This document shows, piece by piece, positions 50,060 through 58,686 of a stretch of DNA of 64,000 nt. The stretch covers positions 186,001-250,000 of the forward strand of contig JBBPFI010000014.1 in assembly GCA_037974965.1 (NCBI GenBank). The letters run 5' to 3'. How positions within the stretch are numbered: position 1 is the stretch's first letter; the number at the start of each line of letters is the position of its first letter. The DNA comes from Dacryopinax spathularia. Taxonomy: Eukaryota; Basidiomycota; Dacrymycetes; Dacrymycetales; Dacrymycetaceae. Both the position numbers and the translations under genes were made by a program. The notes beneath the pieces were generated by a model. That model searched no databases, was not told the DNA's origin, and saw only the letters and a program-made list of their open reading frames with translations.

Positions 50060-51590
50060 TACCATCCTTCCCCGTCGTCTTATCTCCGTAGATGAAGGCT
50101 ATCCCCGACATCTTCTTGACCGAGCTTGCTCTCTGCTCCGTTACTTCTGCCTTCTCAAAAAGCTCTAGCTAGAGACTTTGGCTACGCCCTCGTCACTCGA
50201 CCACAGGTATATGCTCCAGATGAGCTATCGTCGTGCATGCAGCCGAACGCTCAGTAGTCCGTCGGCGATTAGCACCTCTGCTAAAGCGGAAAAGGCTTTC
50301 TCACCTCTGCCCAGCCAAATCGGACGAACGTTCAGTGCATTTGCGAGCCCTTTGCCACATTTATAGCACTCTTGGCCATCTAATACTCATGAATGCTGTG
50401 TCTCTTGGGACTCTGCATGACAGAACTTCTATCGACACCACAACTGGCTGCCTGAGGGGGCCGTTATCGCCGACGAAGCCAATACATTCGCAAACATTGA
50501 TGGGTTGTGTCAGTTTTTGATGCATCGCAGCCACAAAGGTACACTTGTCCTCCAATACAATCCCATGCACAAACGGCAATGAGAGACGCTGGCATGCCAA
50601 CATTCCTCGTGTAGGTCGTCTATCAGAATTACTTCTTATCGCTGAAGCCGTCGAAGCCAGCCCCTCGTTGAGTAACCGGTAGTACCCCTTTGAAGCGGGA
50701 GGCACCTATAACTACTCCAGGAACGTAACTGGGCAAGCAGAGAAGCGGGTTACCGGGATATCAACTTTTGTTCGTCTCATCATGTGGAGACCGTCGGCGT
50801 TTAAGGAGGAAAAATAACGCCGATGCTTGGTGACGGTCAGCACGGTAACTGCTTACATGCATCCTCCGTTCCACTGAATTTTACTGAAACCCTTTAAGCA
50901 CCTTTTGAATCCTTGTACTCAGCGTGCATTGGTGTCCCTGAGGGATACTGCAACATAGCTAACCGCACTAGTTCACCGTCAGCCGAGTAGGTGGCCTTAT
51001 GGCCCATCCTCCTTTGGGCAGGGCAGTTGTCTTCCGTCCATTAGGCTCTTATGATGTTCTGGACGTGAGGGGTGAGAAAGACGCGCGGCTCTGAGGTTCT
51101 CTGCTAGCCGTTCCCAACAACAGCAGGCCCCCCTGAGAGTGGATCGGCCGCGAGTGTCACTCTTTTGGGGCTCCATGCAGGGAGGGAGAGCGGCCCCCAC
51201 TGTCACGTTGCTGCGTGCCTGCATGCCCACATCCACGACTCTTCCCGATTTGAGTGTTGAAAGAGACCCCTCCTCAATAACTTGCTTTAGACCGTACATT
51301 CCGCCTTCCGTTCTTGTTCAAGAACGGAAGCCGAAAAGTACAACGAAGCTTATGACGGAGCCAAAAGCAGCGGTTTACCGCCGACCCACAGTAAAGCCGA
51401 CATCCCACGGCGTTAACTCGCCAGTCTGAAACCTCTATCGCCAACGGGGAATTATCACCGTCATCGAATCCCCTGACCAATCATTCCCTCCACGCACACT
51501 TCGCACACCACACACGCGCACCATAGACCCAACCGCAACTTCCTCCTCATCCCCTTGCGTTTGCAATGTTTGTCGACCTAGAGGAGAGAT
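50060..51590. repeat. Spacer copy S3, right part
   Basis: Boxes at about 50079, 50262, 50463, 50637, 50800 and 50995 in the class order of the other copies; end block with CTCCACGCACACTTCGCAC at about 51490. No gene. Some box copies have drifted (CTTATCGCTGAAGC, GGCCTTATGGCCC). Confidence 0.7.
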
Positions 51591-51890
51591 ATGGTGGCCC
51601 AATCGAAGATAGGGCGCGTCCTCAGAGCAGCCTTGTCAAAGCTCAAGCATCTGGTTCTTACTCTCCACCCGCCGAACTTCGAACCTAGAGGTGACTCAGT
51701 GTCTTGCCCTTTCACCTCCCCCTCTCCCGCGCTACATCGGTCCACGCCCTCGTTTGTTCGGATATGCTACGATGGTGCGATGTTTTAGGAGATCGAAGAC
51801 CAGTCATCAGGTTGCGGGGAGAGCTGTGCTTTCCTTATAGTGTCGGACGAGTTTGAGGGGCTCATAACCCTCAAGCAACATCGACTAGGG
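51591..51890 (+). pseudogene. BolA gene fragment, copy 2 (exons 1-2)
   Basis: ATGGTGGCCCAATCGAAGAT at 51591 keeps the BolA start codon, and exon 1 stays open (KIGRVLRAALSKLKHL), but exon 2 (51791-51890) is altered (GGGGAGAGCTGTGCTTTCC in place of the conserved GENYAVL codons) and exons 3-4 are missing. The sequence turns into gene G sequence right after CATCGACTAGGGGG. Confidence 0.8.
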
Positions 51891-52620
51891 GGCTTGTGGG
51901 TCCGGGCGGGGTTCTGGGCTAGTCGGGGTGGGGATTGGCCAGGGCAGTGAGTCGCAAGGTTTGGCAGGTGGGGAGGGTGGTTGGATTATTATTGCTGAGC
52001 AGCTTTTGATGGGAGGTCCATGGCGAGGGACGTGGTGGGGATGACTAAGAGGCGGATGATTGGGTGATGGGGGTGGTAGATCGTGGATGGTGGGATGGCG
52101 TGTCCGTGGGAGAAAAACGTCCAACCGGAAAGGCACAGCCGGCAACATGCACAGGAACCACACCAACAGAATCCAAATCCAGCCGGCTGAAGGAGCAGAC
52201 AACAAGCACCAGGACAAGGACGCGCAACAGAAGGAGGAGAAGAAGACGATGTCAGCTCGCATATACCATTCCAGGAAGGAAGAGAAAGACGTACGGCGAG
52301 CCTGGTCCTTTCCCTTCCCCCAAAACAGGCGAGAATGCTCCTCTCTCCCCTTGTCCTTCTCTCCGTCTGCCTCTGGCCCTAGTAGCCTCTGGCCCGCTCC
52401 CTCCGAAGTCGGGCGCGAGCGACGGTGGCTATGCGTAGGCCTGAATAGGGGAAAGAGGAGGGGAAAGATTCTTATTCCTCCAGAACCTCAAGTTCGCGGT
52501 TGTTCTCTACGTCGGAAGGCTCGGGATCCCGGTCGTACTCGCACTCGAGCTGCTGACGGGCGAGTAAGCTGGATAGGACAGTCGCATTGTCATGGAGAGG
52601 AGGAGAGAGGTAGGCAATTC
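51891..52620 (-). pseudogene. Gene G fragment, copy 2
   Basis: Same segment of gene G as at 40093-40870 (exon 2 start, intron 1, end of exon 1), again directly joined to a BolA exon-2 end. Closer to copy 1 than to the parent (both read GGGGCTTGTGGGTC at the junction). Coding frames are broken. Its right edge is the insertion site of the Gypsy element. Confidence 0.75.
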
Positions 52621-52942
52621 TGTCATGACCGGCTCCTGAAGACCCTCGGGAGCCCAGCTCGGGAACTCGGAAGCGGCTTCCGAGCTCAGATTTCTATAAG
52701 TAGCTAGTTCGTTACAGGTATTACTCCTTGTCGTGTCAACTCTTCCTTGCTCTCCTCTCTTTCCCTCCCTCCTGTAACCCCGTAACCTGTGAATCCTACC
52801 CAGTATCCCTGCTCTGTCCCTGCCCCGGCTCGACGCGACCATCCCTGCCGGAATCCCAGACCCTCGGGAACTCACCCTGCTCCCGACCCTTGTTCCCGAG
52901 CTCCCGACCCTCCGCCAATCCCTGCCCCACCGAATCCTGACA
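52621..52942 (+). repeat. 5' LTR of the Gypsy element
   Basis: 322 bp, TG...CA ends. It differs from the 3' LTR by one substitution (CTCCTGAAG against CTCCCGAAG) and one extra C (CCCAGCTCGGG) as far as can be compared by eye. TATAAG at about 52695 could be the promoter. No clear primer-binding site complementary to a common tRNA was recognised just downstream. Confidence 0.95.
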
Positions 52943-52991
52943 GTTTGACACGACACCCCTGTTGTTTCGAGCCTGTTGTTTCCTGCCTGCT

Positions 52992-54049
52992 ATGGACTTG
53001 CCCAACAGCAACCAAAGCTCACAATCTTTCCTGGACATCCTCGAAAATCAGCAAGTCATGGACACCTCGGAAGCCATTCCGAATGCCGCTTCCGATGTTC
53101 CACCTAACCAAGACACGGGAGCTGCGCTACCTGAAGCAATCCACATGATTGGGAATGCCCTCGGTGGCATTACCCATCTGCTTCAACACCTGTCTCAGCC
53201 AGCCCCGCTCCCGAACCAGCCTCCTTTGATGGCAAAGCAAAGAACCTGGAGTCTTTTCTGCGACAATGCTTAGACAACATACATAATGGTGGACCCGCCG
53301 CTTTTCCCACGGACCGCCACAAGACAACCTACATCGCCGGCTTCATGACCAAGCATGAGTTCCCGCGTGCCTGGCTTGAAGGCCTCCGAAACGTCAATGA
53401 TGCCATCATGGACGACTATCCAGCCTTCCTAGCTGCCCTTCGGAACCACTTTGAGGATCCTGATGCCCGTGGGACAGCTGCTCGGAAGCTGGAGAAACTC
53501 AGACAGACTGGCTCGGCATCCCACTATGCTGCCCAGTTCCTAGATCTCGTCACTCTGCTCCCGATGTCAGAATGGTCTCGCTGCGAAGCCTTTTTCCAAG
53601 GGCTCAAGCCTGAAGTCCAACATGAGTTCATCCCTATTGGGAAGCCAGACCGCCTTGATCTCCTCATGCGCCAAGCCGTTGATATCGACAATCGCCTATA
53701 CCAGCTGAATCAGGACCGTCGGAAGCCCTGGTCCCCTGGGAACCGAAATCATGCACGAGGATCCAACTCCCTCGGGAGCTCCGGGAACCCCGGAAGCTCC
53801 CACACAACCTATGACAGCTCGGTGCCCATGGATATTGATGCAGTGAGGGGTCCCCTCACCCCCGCTGAGCGTCAACGCCACATTGACAAGAATCTCTGCC
53901 TATACTGCTTGGGATCAGGTCACTTTGCCCGTGACTGCCCAACCAAGCCAAAGAAGAAACAAACCCGCTACCCTGCCAGAGGCACTGGCTCATCCGCTCA
54001 GATCAGTGCGGTTCCCGAGAGCCAGGAAAACGCCAACCCGCAGGACTAA
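52992..54049 (+). CDS. gag: Gag polyprotein of the Gypsy element, with a frame change
   Basis: Reading starts at ATG 52992 (MDLPNSNQSSQ). The N-terminal frame (MIGNALGGITHLLQHLSQ) runs into a stop at 53273, while the recognisable retrotransposon gag domain (FDGKAKNLESFLRQC; HEFPRAWLEGLRN; ALRNHFEDPDARGTA; EAFFQGLKPEVQ) continues in another frame from about 53200, so a 1-nt shift lies near 53190-53230. At the end a zinc knuckle CLYCLGSGHFARDCP is seen, the capsid RNA-binding motif. Either this copy is mutated or translation starts differently; a single element cannot tell. Confidence 0.75.
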
Positions 54050-54183
54050 GTGTCCCTACCCCTGCGGAGTCGTTTGGGACAGCGCCCCCAGCCCGCTCCA
54101 AGAACCTCGGGAGCCCCTCGGGAACAACCCATGGGCTCCCACTGTGCGCTAGTGCGCCTCGGTACCAGCTCTCAGCTCACCTG

Positions 54184-57100
54184 TTGAAGGCCCCTCATTC
54201 CAAGGCACACTTCTATCTACCGGTGTCACTCTCCTTCCCTGGTCGGAAGAGCATTTCCACCTATGCTCTGGTCGACTCGGGAGCAACGGCCTCCTTTGTA
54301 TCCCTGGATTTTGCAAAACGGTACCGACTACCACTCAATACTCTGCCTGTTCCCCAGCCTGTCTTCACGGTTGACAACCGTCCCCTTGTTTCTGGTTCAA
54401 TGACACACTCTGTCACAACTCTACTTCACGTCCGGTCACACTTCGAGCAATTGGAACTCGGAGTAGTGCAAGTCTCGTTCCCGATCATCTTGGGGCTTGA
54501 CTGGCTCCGATGCCATAACCCTGCCATTGACTGGGTGCGCAACCAGTTGAAGCTATCATGTTGTGGCCTTGCCGCACCAGTTCCCGTGATGGGCATAGGC
54601 TCTGGTCTTAGCCCTACACAACCCCAATCCGTCTCGTCTGTTGGCTTAGGATTGTGCTTCCGAGCTGCCAAGCCTCTATCCCAGTTCCGGCCTTTGCCTG
54701 ATCAGCAAGAGCGCCACCAGCCCAGTCCAGTAACTGCCATAGCAGCAGTCTCGGAAACTCCTACCTCGAAAGCCCACGCTTCAGAACCAAGAATCTCGGG
54801 AGCCCAAGCCTCGGGAGCTCAACTCTCAGGAGCTCAAGCCTCGGGAGCCCAGTCCATCCCAGCCTGTCCCGTTCTACCCTCCAGCTCCCGACTGTCAGAG
54901 CGCCCGCCTGACCACGGGGAGCTCCCGGATGAACCCCCCTTTGATCTGCCTCAGTCGGAAGCCGAGCTCTTGACCAGAGTCCCTCCGAAATACCATGATT
55001 ATCTGTCGGTCTTCTCCCCCTCGGAAGCCGAAACCTTGCCACCACATCGCCCCTATGACCTCCGAATCGACCTGGAAGAAGGCAAAACCCCACCATTTGG
55101 CCCAATCTACTCTCTGTCTGCTCCCGAGCGACAAGAGTTAGTCTCCTATATTGACAAAAATCTCCAAAAAGGCTTTATCCGCCGTTCCACAAGCTCGGCA
55201 GCCTCGCCTATCCTGTTTGTCAAGAAAGCCAATGGCTCCCTTCGCCTCTGTGTTGACTATCGTGGCTTGAATGCCATCACCAAGAAAAACCGGTACCCGC
55301 TTCCCCTGATCTCGGACCTCTTAGACCGAGTGCAAGGTGCCACCATCTTCACCAAGCTTGACCTCACTTCTGCCTTTAACCTGATCCGTGTGGCTCCCAG
55401 TGAAGAATGGAAGACCGCCTTCCGGACTCACCTTGGCCTCTTTGAATACCTCGTGATGCCCATGGGGCTCACGAATGCTCCGTCTGTCTTCCAAGCATAT
55501 ATACAAGACATGCTTCGGGATCTCCTTGATATCATCTGCGTCGTGTATCTTGACGACATTCTCATCTTTTCACACACCCCGGAAGAGCATACCCAGCACG
55601 TCTCCATGGTGCTTCAACATCTTAAATCCGGTGGTCTCTTCTGTAACATCAACAAATGCGCCTTTGATCAATCCGAAATAGAATTCCTTGGTTTCCGACT
55701 CTTGGAAACAGGACTCTCCATGCACCCGAGCAAGCTGGAAACAATCCGTACCTGGCCAATGCCTACTACCATCAGAGAAGTACAAGCCTGGCTCGGATTC
55801 ACCAACTTCTACCGTCGTTTCATCTCCCATTACTCCCATCTGGCACTCCCACTCTATGAGGCAACTCGGAAGCAGAGCCTCGGGAGCTCGGGAGCTCGGG
55901 TGCTGAAAGCAACAAAAGCCTCCCCCGGGAGCAACACTCGAATCACCTTGTCCTCGGAAGCTCAAGCCAGCTTCCAAGCCCTGCAGCACGCATTCACAAG
56001 TGCTGCAGTCCTCCGACATTTCGATGGGAGCCGTCCCATTTCAGTTATCACGGACGCTTCCGACTTCGCCCTGTCTGGTATCATCCATCAACCGGATGAT
56101 GCTGGTGACTTACACCCAATCACCTACTACTCTTGGAAGCTCGCTCCTGCCAAGATCAACTATGAAAGCTATGACAAAGAGATGCTGGCCATAGTTGAGA
56201 CATTCCGGAGCTTCCGAGCCTGGCTTGTTGGCTCCCCCACCCCTGTTACCGTCCTTTGCGACCACAAGAACCTAGAATACTTTATGACATCCAAGATTCT
56301 CAACCAACGTCAAGCCCGTCGGTCCCTTTTCCTTGCGGATTTCGACTTCCGGTTGCAACATTTGCCCGGGAAAGTCAATCCAGCGGATGCCCCCTCCCGA
56401 TGGCCTGACTATGTCCCTAAAGAAGGGGATGAGGTCCTAACGGCCCAAAACCGATCCCTACTCTCGCCTAAGCATCTGGAGCGACTTCGGCAATGCCCGG
56501 GAACCAATAATCCCTCATCTATCTTGGGAGCAGCCTTGGGAGCAGCCTTGGGAGCCCCCTTGGGAGCTCATGTCAATGCGCTCTATGCCTTCCCACCGCA
56601 TGCTGCTACCGAAGAGCTGAAATCTGCCCTCAAGGAGGGCTCCGAATGGTCAACTGCAATTGATAAAGGAGATCCCGACTTCAGTCAACAAGACGACCTG
56701 GTCTTTCATCAAGGTCGCCTATACATTCCATCGCCCCTCCGGGCTCCTATTGTGAGATCATGTCATGACTCTGTCACCGGAGGTCATCCAGGCCGTGCTG
56801 GTACCTACAACCTGGTCAAGCGTGACTATTCCTGGCCTGGAATGCGCGCCTATATCCGCCGATATGTCACAGGCTGTGACACCTGTCAGCGTACTAAGGC
56901 ACCCCGGCACAAACCCTATGGACTTCTTCAGCCTCTAGAGGTCCCGAGCCGCCCCTGGGAGTCCATATCCATGGACTTCATGGTCAAACTACCCCGCTCC
57001 AAAGGCTACGACTCGGTCTGGGTTGTAGTAGATCGCCTTTCCAAGATGGCACATTTCGTTCCCTGTAACGAGACCATCTCGGCTTCCGAGCTTGCCCAGC

Positions 57101-58326
57101 TCTTTCTCCAACACATCTTCCGAGCTCACGGGCTCCCGAGCTCTGTTGTTTCCGACCATGGTCCTATCTTCGTCTCCCAGTTCTGGAAACGTTTCCTTGA
57201 CCTACTTCAAGTCAAGCCACGCCCGTCCACAGCCTACCATCCACAGACAGATGGCCAGACCGAACGAGTCAACCAAGACCTAGAGCAATACCTTCGATCA
57301 TACTGCTCCTATCAACAAGATGACTGGTCCGACCTTCTGCCCCTTGCAGAGTTCTCGTACAATAATCACACCTCTGCATCGTCCCAAGTCTCCCCATTCT
57401 ATGCCAACTATGGCTTCCACCCGGCCTATGCTCCCAAGCTCACCTCGGAAGCCCGAGTTCCGGCTTCCGAGTCCCTGGTTTCTGACATTCTCCGGATACA
57501 TGAAGAGCTGCAAGCGGAACTAAGGCATGTCCAAGAAGACCATGCCCGCTTCCATGATCGACACGCCCAGCCAGCTCCCGAGTTTCAGCCTGGACAGCTT
57601 GTGTGGCTGCTTCGCTGGAATCTCAAGACTACCCGTCCCTCTGAGAAACTTGACTTTTGGAAGCTCGGTCCTTTCAAGATTATTTGGCCCGTCGGCTCCC
57701 AAGCCTTTCTCCTTGAGCTCCCGACATCCATGTGTCGACTACACCCCATCTTTCATGTCAATTTACTGGAGCCTTATACAAGCCCAGCCAACATTGAAGG
57801 ACGCATGCCTCCTGCTCCCGAGCCTGTTCATATTGACCCCAAAGGGTTCCCCTGGTATGAAATCGATGAAATCCTGAATGTTCGCAAGACAGGACAACGT
57901 TTTGAATACTTCGTTAACTTCAAGGGTCAACCTATTGAGGAACGTGCCTGGATTCCCTTGTCCGACCTTTCAATGGAAACCAACGAGCTCATTGAAAGAT
58001 TCCATTGTCGTCATCCCCGGCTCCCGAGACCCCAGAAACGAACTGTTTATCCCTCGGAAGCTCCACCAGTTGATCTCAGCACTCCAGAACCGCAGGCCCG
58101 TTCTGAATCCCCGTTCCCGGACATACTCCTGTCACCCTTCACTACTCCTCCGGATTCCCCTTGGAGCTCCCCAGTCATTAGCAACACTCCCTTGGACCTT
58201 CCACCCCTTGATGCCTCGGAACCCCTGCCTGGTGCTTCGGATTCCCGTCACTCTTATTTGCCACCTCAGCAAACAACTCTGCGATCTGGACGGAAAGCAC
58301 AACCTCGTCCTCAACCTGATCAATAG
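54184..58326 (+). CDS. pol: Pol polyprotein (PR-RT-RH-IN-chromodomain)
   Basis: An uninterrupted 1380-codon frame. The coordinate 54184 is nominal (a TTG): the frame is open leftward across the gag stop and lies in -1 relative to gag, so Gag-Pol by -1 frameshift is likely. Domains in order: aspartic protease ALVDSGAT (~25-32); reverse transcriptase (LRLCVDYRGLN; YLVMPMGLTNAP; active site VVYLDDIL, ~455-462); RNase H (ITDASDFALSG; DKEMLAIVE; CDHKNLEY); integrase zinc finger H-H-C-C ending CDTCQRTK, catalytic D in MDFMVKLP, D in VVSDHGPIF and E in GQTERVNQ; and a C-terminal chromodomain (YEIDEILNVRKTG; YFVNFKG; AWIPLSDL). Low-complexity SGAQASGAQ and GAALGAALGA repeats lie between protease and RT and before the integrase. 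No lesion seen. Confidence 0.95.
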   Translation: MKAPHSKAHFYLPVSLSFPGRKSISTYALVDSGATASFVSLDFAKRYRLPLNTLPVPQPVFTVDNRPLVSGSMTHSVTTLLHVRSHFEQLELGVVQVSFPIILGLDWLRCHNPAIDWVRNQLKLSCCGLAAPVPVMGIGSGLSPTQPQSVSSVGLGLCFRAAKPLSQFRPLPDQQERHQPSPVTAIAAVSETPTSKAHASEPRISGAQASGAQLSGAQASGAQSIPACPVLPSSSRLSERPPDHGELPDEPPFDLPQSEAELLTRVPPKYHDYLSVFSPSEAETLPPHRPYDLRIDLEEGKTPPFGPIYSLSAPERQELVSYIDKNLQKGFIRRSTSSAASPILFVKKANGSLRLCVDYRGLNAITKKNRYPLPLISDLLDRVQGATIFTKLDLTSAFNLIRVAPSEEWKTAFRTHLGLFEYLVMPMGLTNAPSVFQAYIQDMLRDLLDIICVVYLDDILIFSHTPEEHTQHVSMVLQHLKSGGLFCNINKCAFDQSEIEFLGFRLLETGLSMHPSKLETIRTWPMPTTIREVQAWLGFTNFYRRFISHYSHLALPLYEATRKQSLGSSGARVLKATKASPGSNTRITLSSEAQASFQALQHAFTSAAVLRHFDGSRPISVITDASDFALSGIIHQPDDAGDLHPITYYSWKLAPAKINYESYDKEMLAIVETFRSFRAWLVGSPTPVTVLCDHKNLEYFMTSKILNQRQARRSLFLADFDFRLQHLPGKVNPADAPSRWPDYVPKEGDEVLTAQNRSLLSPKHLERLRQCPGTNNPSSILGAALGAALGAPLGAHVNALYAFPPHAATEELKSALKEGSEWSTAIDKGDPDFSQQDDLVFHQGRLYIPSPLRAPIVRSCHDSVTGGHPGRAGTYNLVKRDYSWPGMRAYIRRYVTGCDTCQRTKAPRHKPYGLLQPLEVPSRPWESISMDFMVKLPRSKGYDSVWVVVDRLSKMAHFVPCNETISASELAQLFLQHIFRAHGLPSSVVSDHGPIFVSQFWKRFLDLLQVKPRPSTAYHPQTDGQTERVNQDLEQYLRSYCSYQQDDWSDLLPLAEFSYNNHTSASSQVSPFYANYGFHPAYAPKLTSEARVPASESLVSDILRIHEELQAELRHVQEDHARFHDRHAQPAPEFQPGQLVWLLRWNLKTTRPSEKLDFWKLGPFKIIWPVGSQAFLLELPTSMCRLHPIFHVNLLEPYTSPANIEGRMPPAPEPVHIDPKGFPWYEIDEILNVRKTGQRFEYFVNFKGQPIEERAWIPLSDLSMETNELIERFHCRHPRLPRPQKRTVYPSEAPPVDLSTPEPQARSESPFPDILLSPFTTPPDSPWSSPVISNTPLDLPPLDASEPLPGASDSRHSYLPPQQTTLRSGRKAQPRPQPDQ

Positions 58327-58346
58327 TCTCGCAGGTGCTCGACCCT

Positions 58347-58357
58347 AAAGAAGGGGA
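58347..58357 (+). promoter_or_regulatory. Polypurine tract of the Gypsy element
   Basis: AAAGAAGGGGA lies four bases before the 3' LTR, the expected primer site for plus-strand DNA synthesis during reverse transcription. Confidence 0.8.
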
Positions 58358-58360
58358 TAC

Positions 58361-58681
58361 TGTCATGACCGGCTCCCGAAGACCCTCGGGAGCCCAGTCG
58401 GGAACTCGGAAGCGGCTTCCGAGCTCAGATTTCTATAAGTAGCTAGTTCGTTACAGGTATTACTCCTTGTCGTGTCAACTCTTCCTTGCTCTCCTCTCTT
58501 TCCCTCCCTCCTGTAACCCCGTAACCTGTGAATCCTACCCAGTATCCCTGCTCTGTCCCTGCCCCGGCTCGACGCGACCATCCCTGCCGGAATCCCAGAC
58601 CCTCGGGAACTCACCCTGCTCCCGACCCTTGTTCCCGAGCTCCCGACCCTCCGCCAATCCCTGCCCCACCGAATCCTGACA
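58361..58681 (+). repeat. 3' LTR of the Gypsy element
   Basis: 321 bp, starts TGTCATGACC and ends CCTGACA, followed directly by the target duplication AATTC. Essentially identical to the 5' LTR. Confidence 0.95.
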
Positions 58682-58686
58682 AATTC

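Larger units (their letters stand above)
52621..58681 (+). mobile_element. Gypsy (Ty3) LTR retrotransposon, chromovirus
   Basis: 6061 bp from LTR start TGTCATGACC to LTR end CCTGACA, flanked by the 5-bp duplication AATTC (52616-52620 and 58682-58686). The order is LTR, gag with CCHC knuckle, protease, reverse transcriptase, RNase H, integrase with chromodomain, purine tract, LTR. The pre-insertion site is preserved at about 40865 (GAGGTAGGCAACTCGCC). Nearly identical LTRs mark a young insertion. Confidence 0.97.

Noticed and set aside
52060-52707. 215-codon plus-strand open frame across the gene G fragment and the Gypsy LTR
   Set aside because: It crosses the LTR boundary and is antisense to the G-derived sequence.
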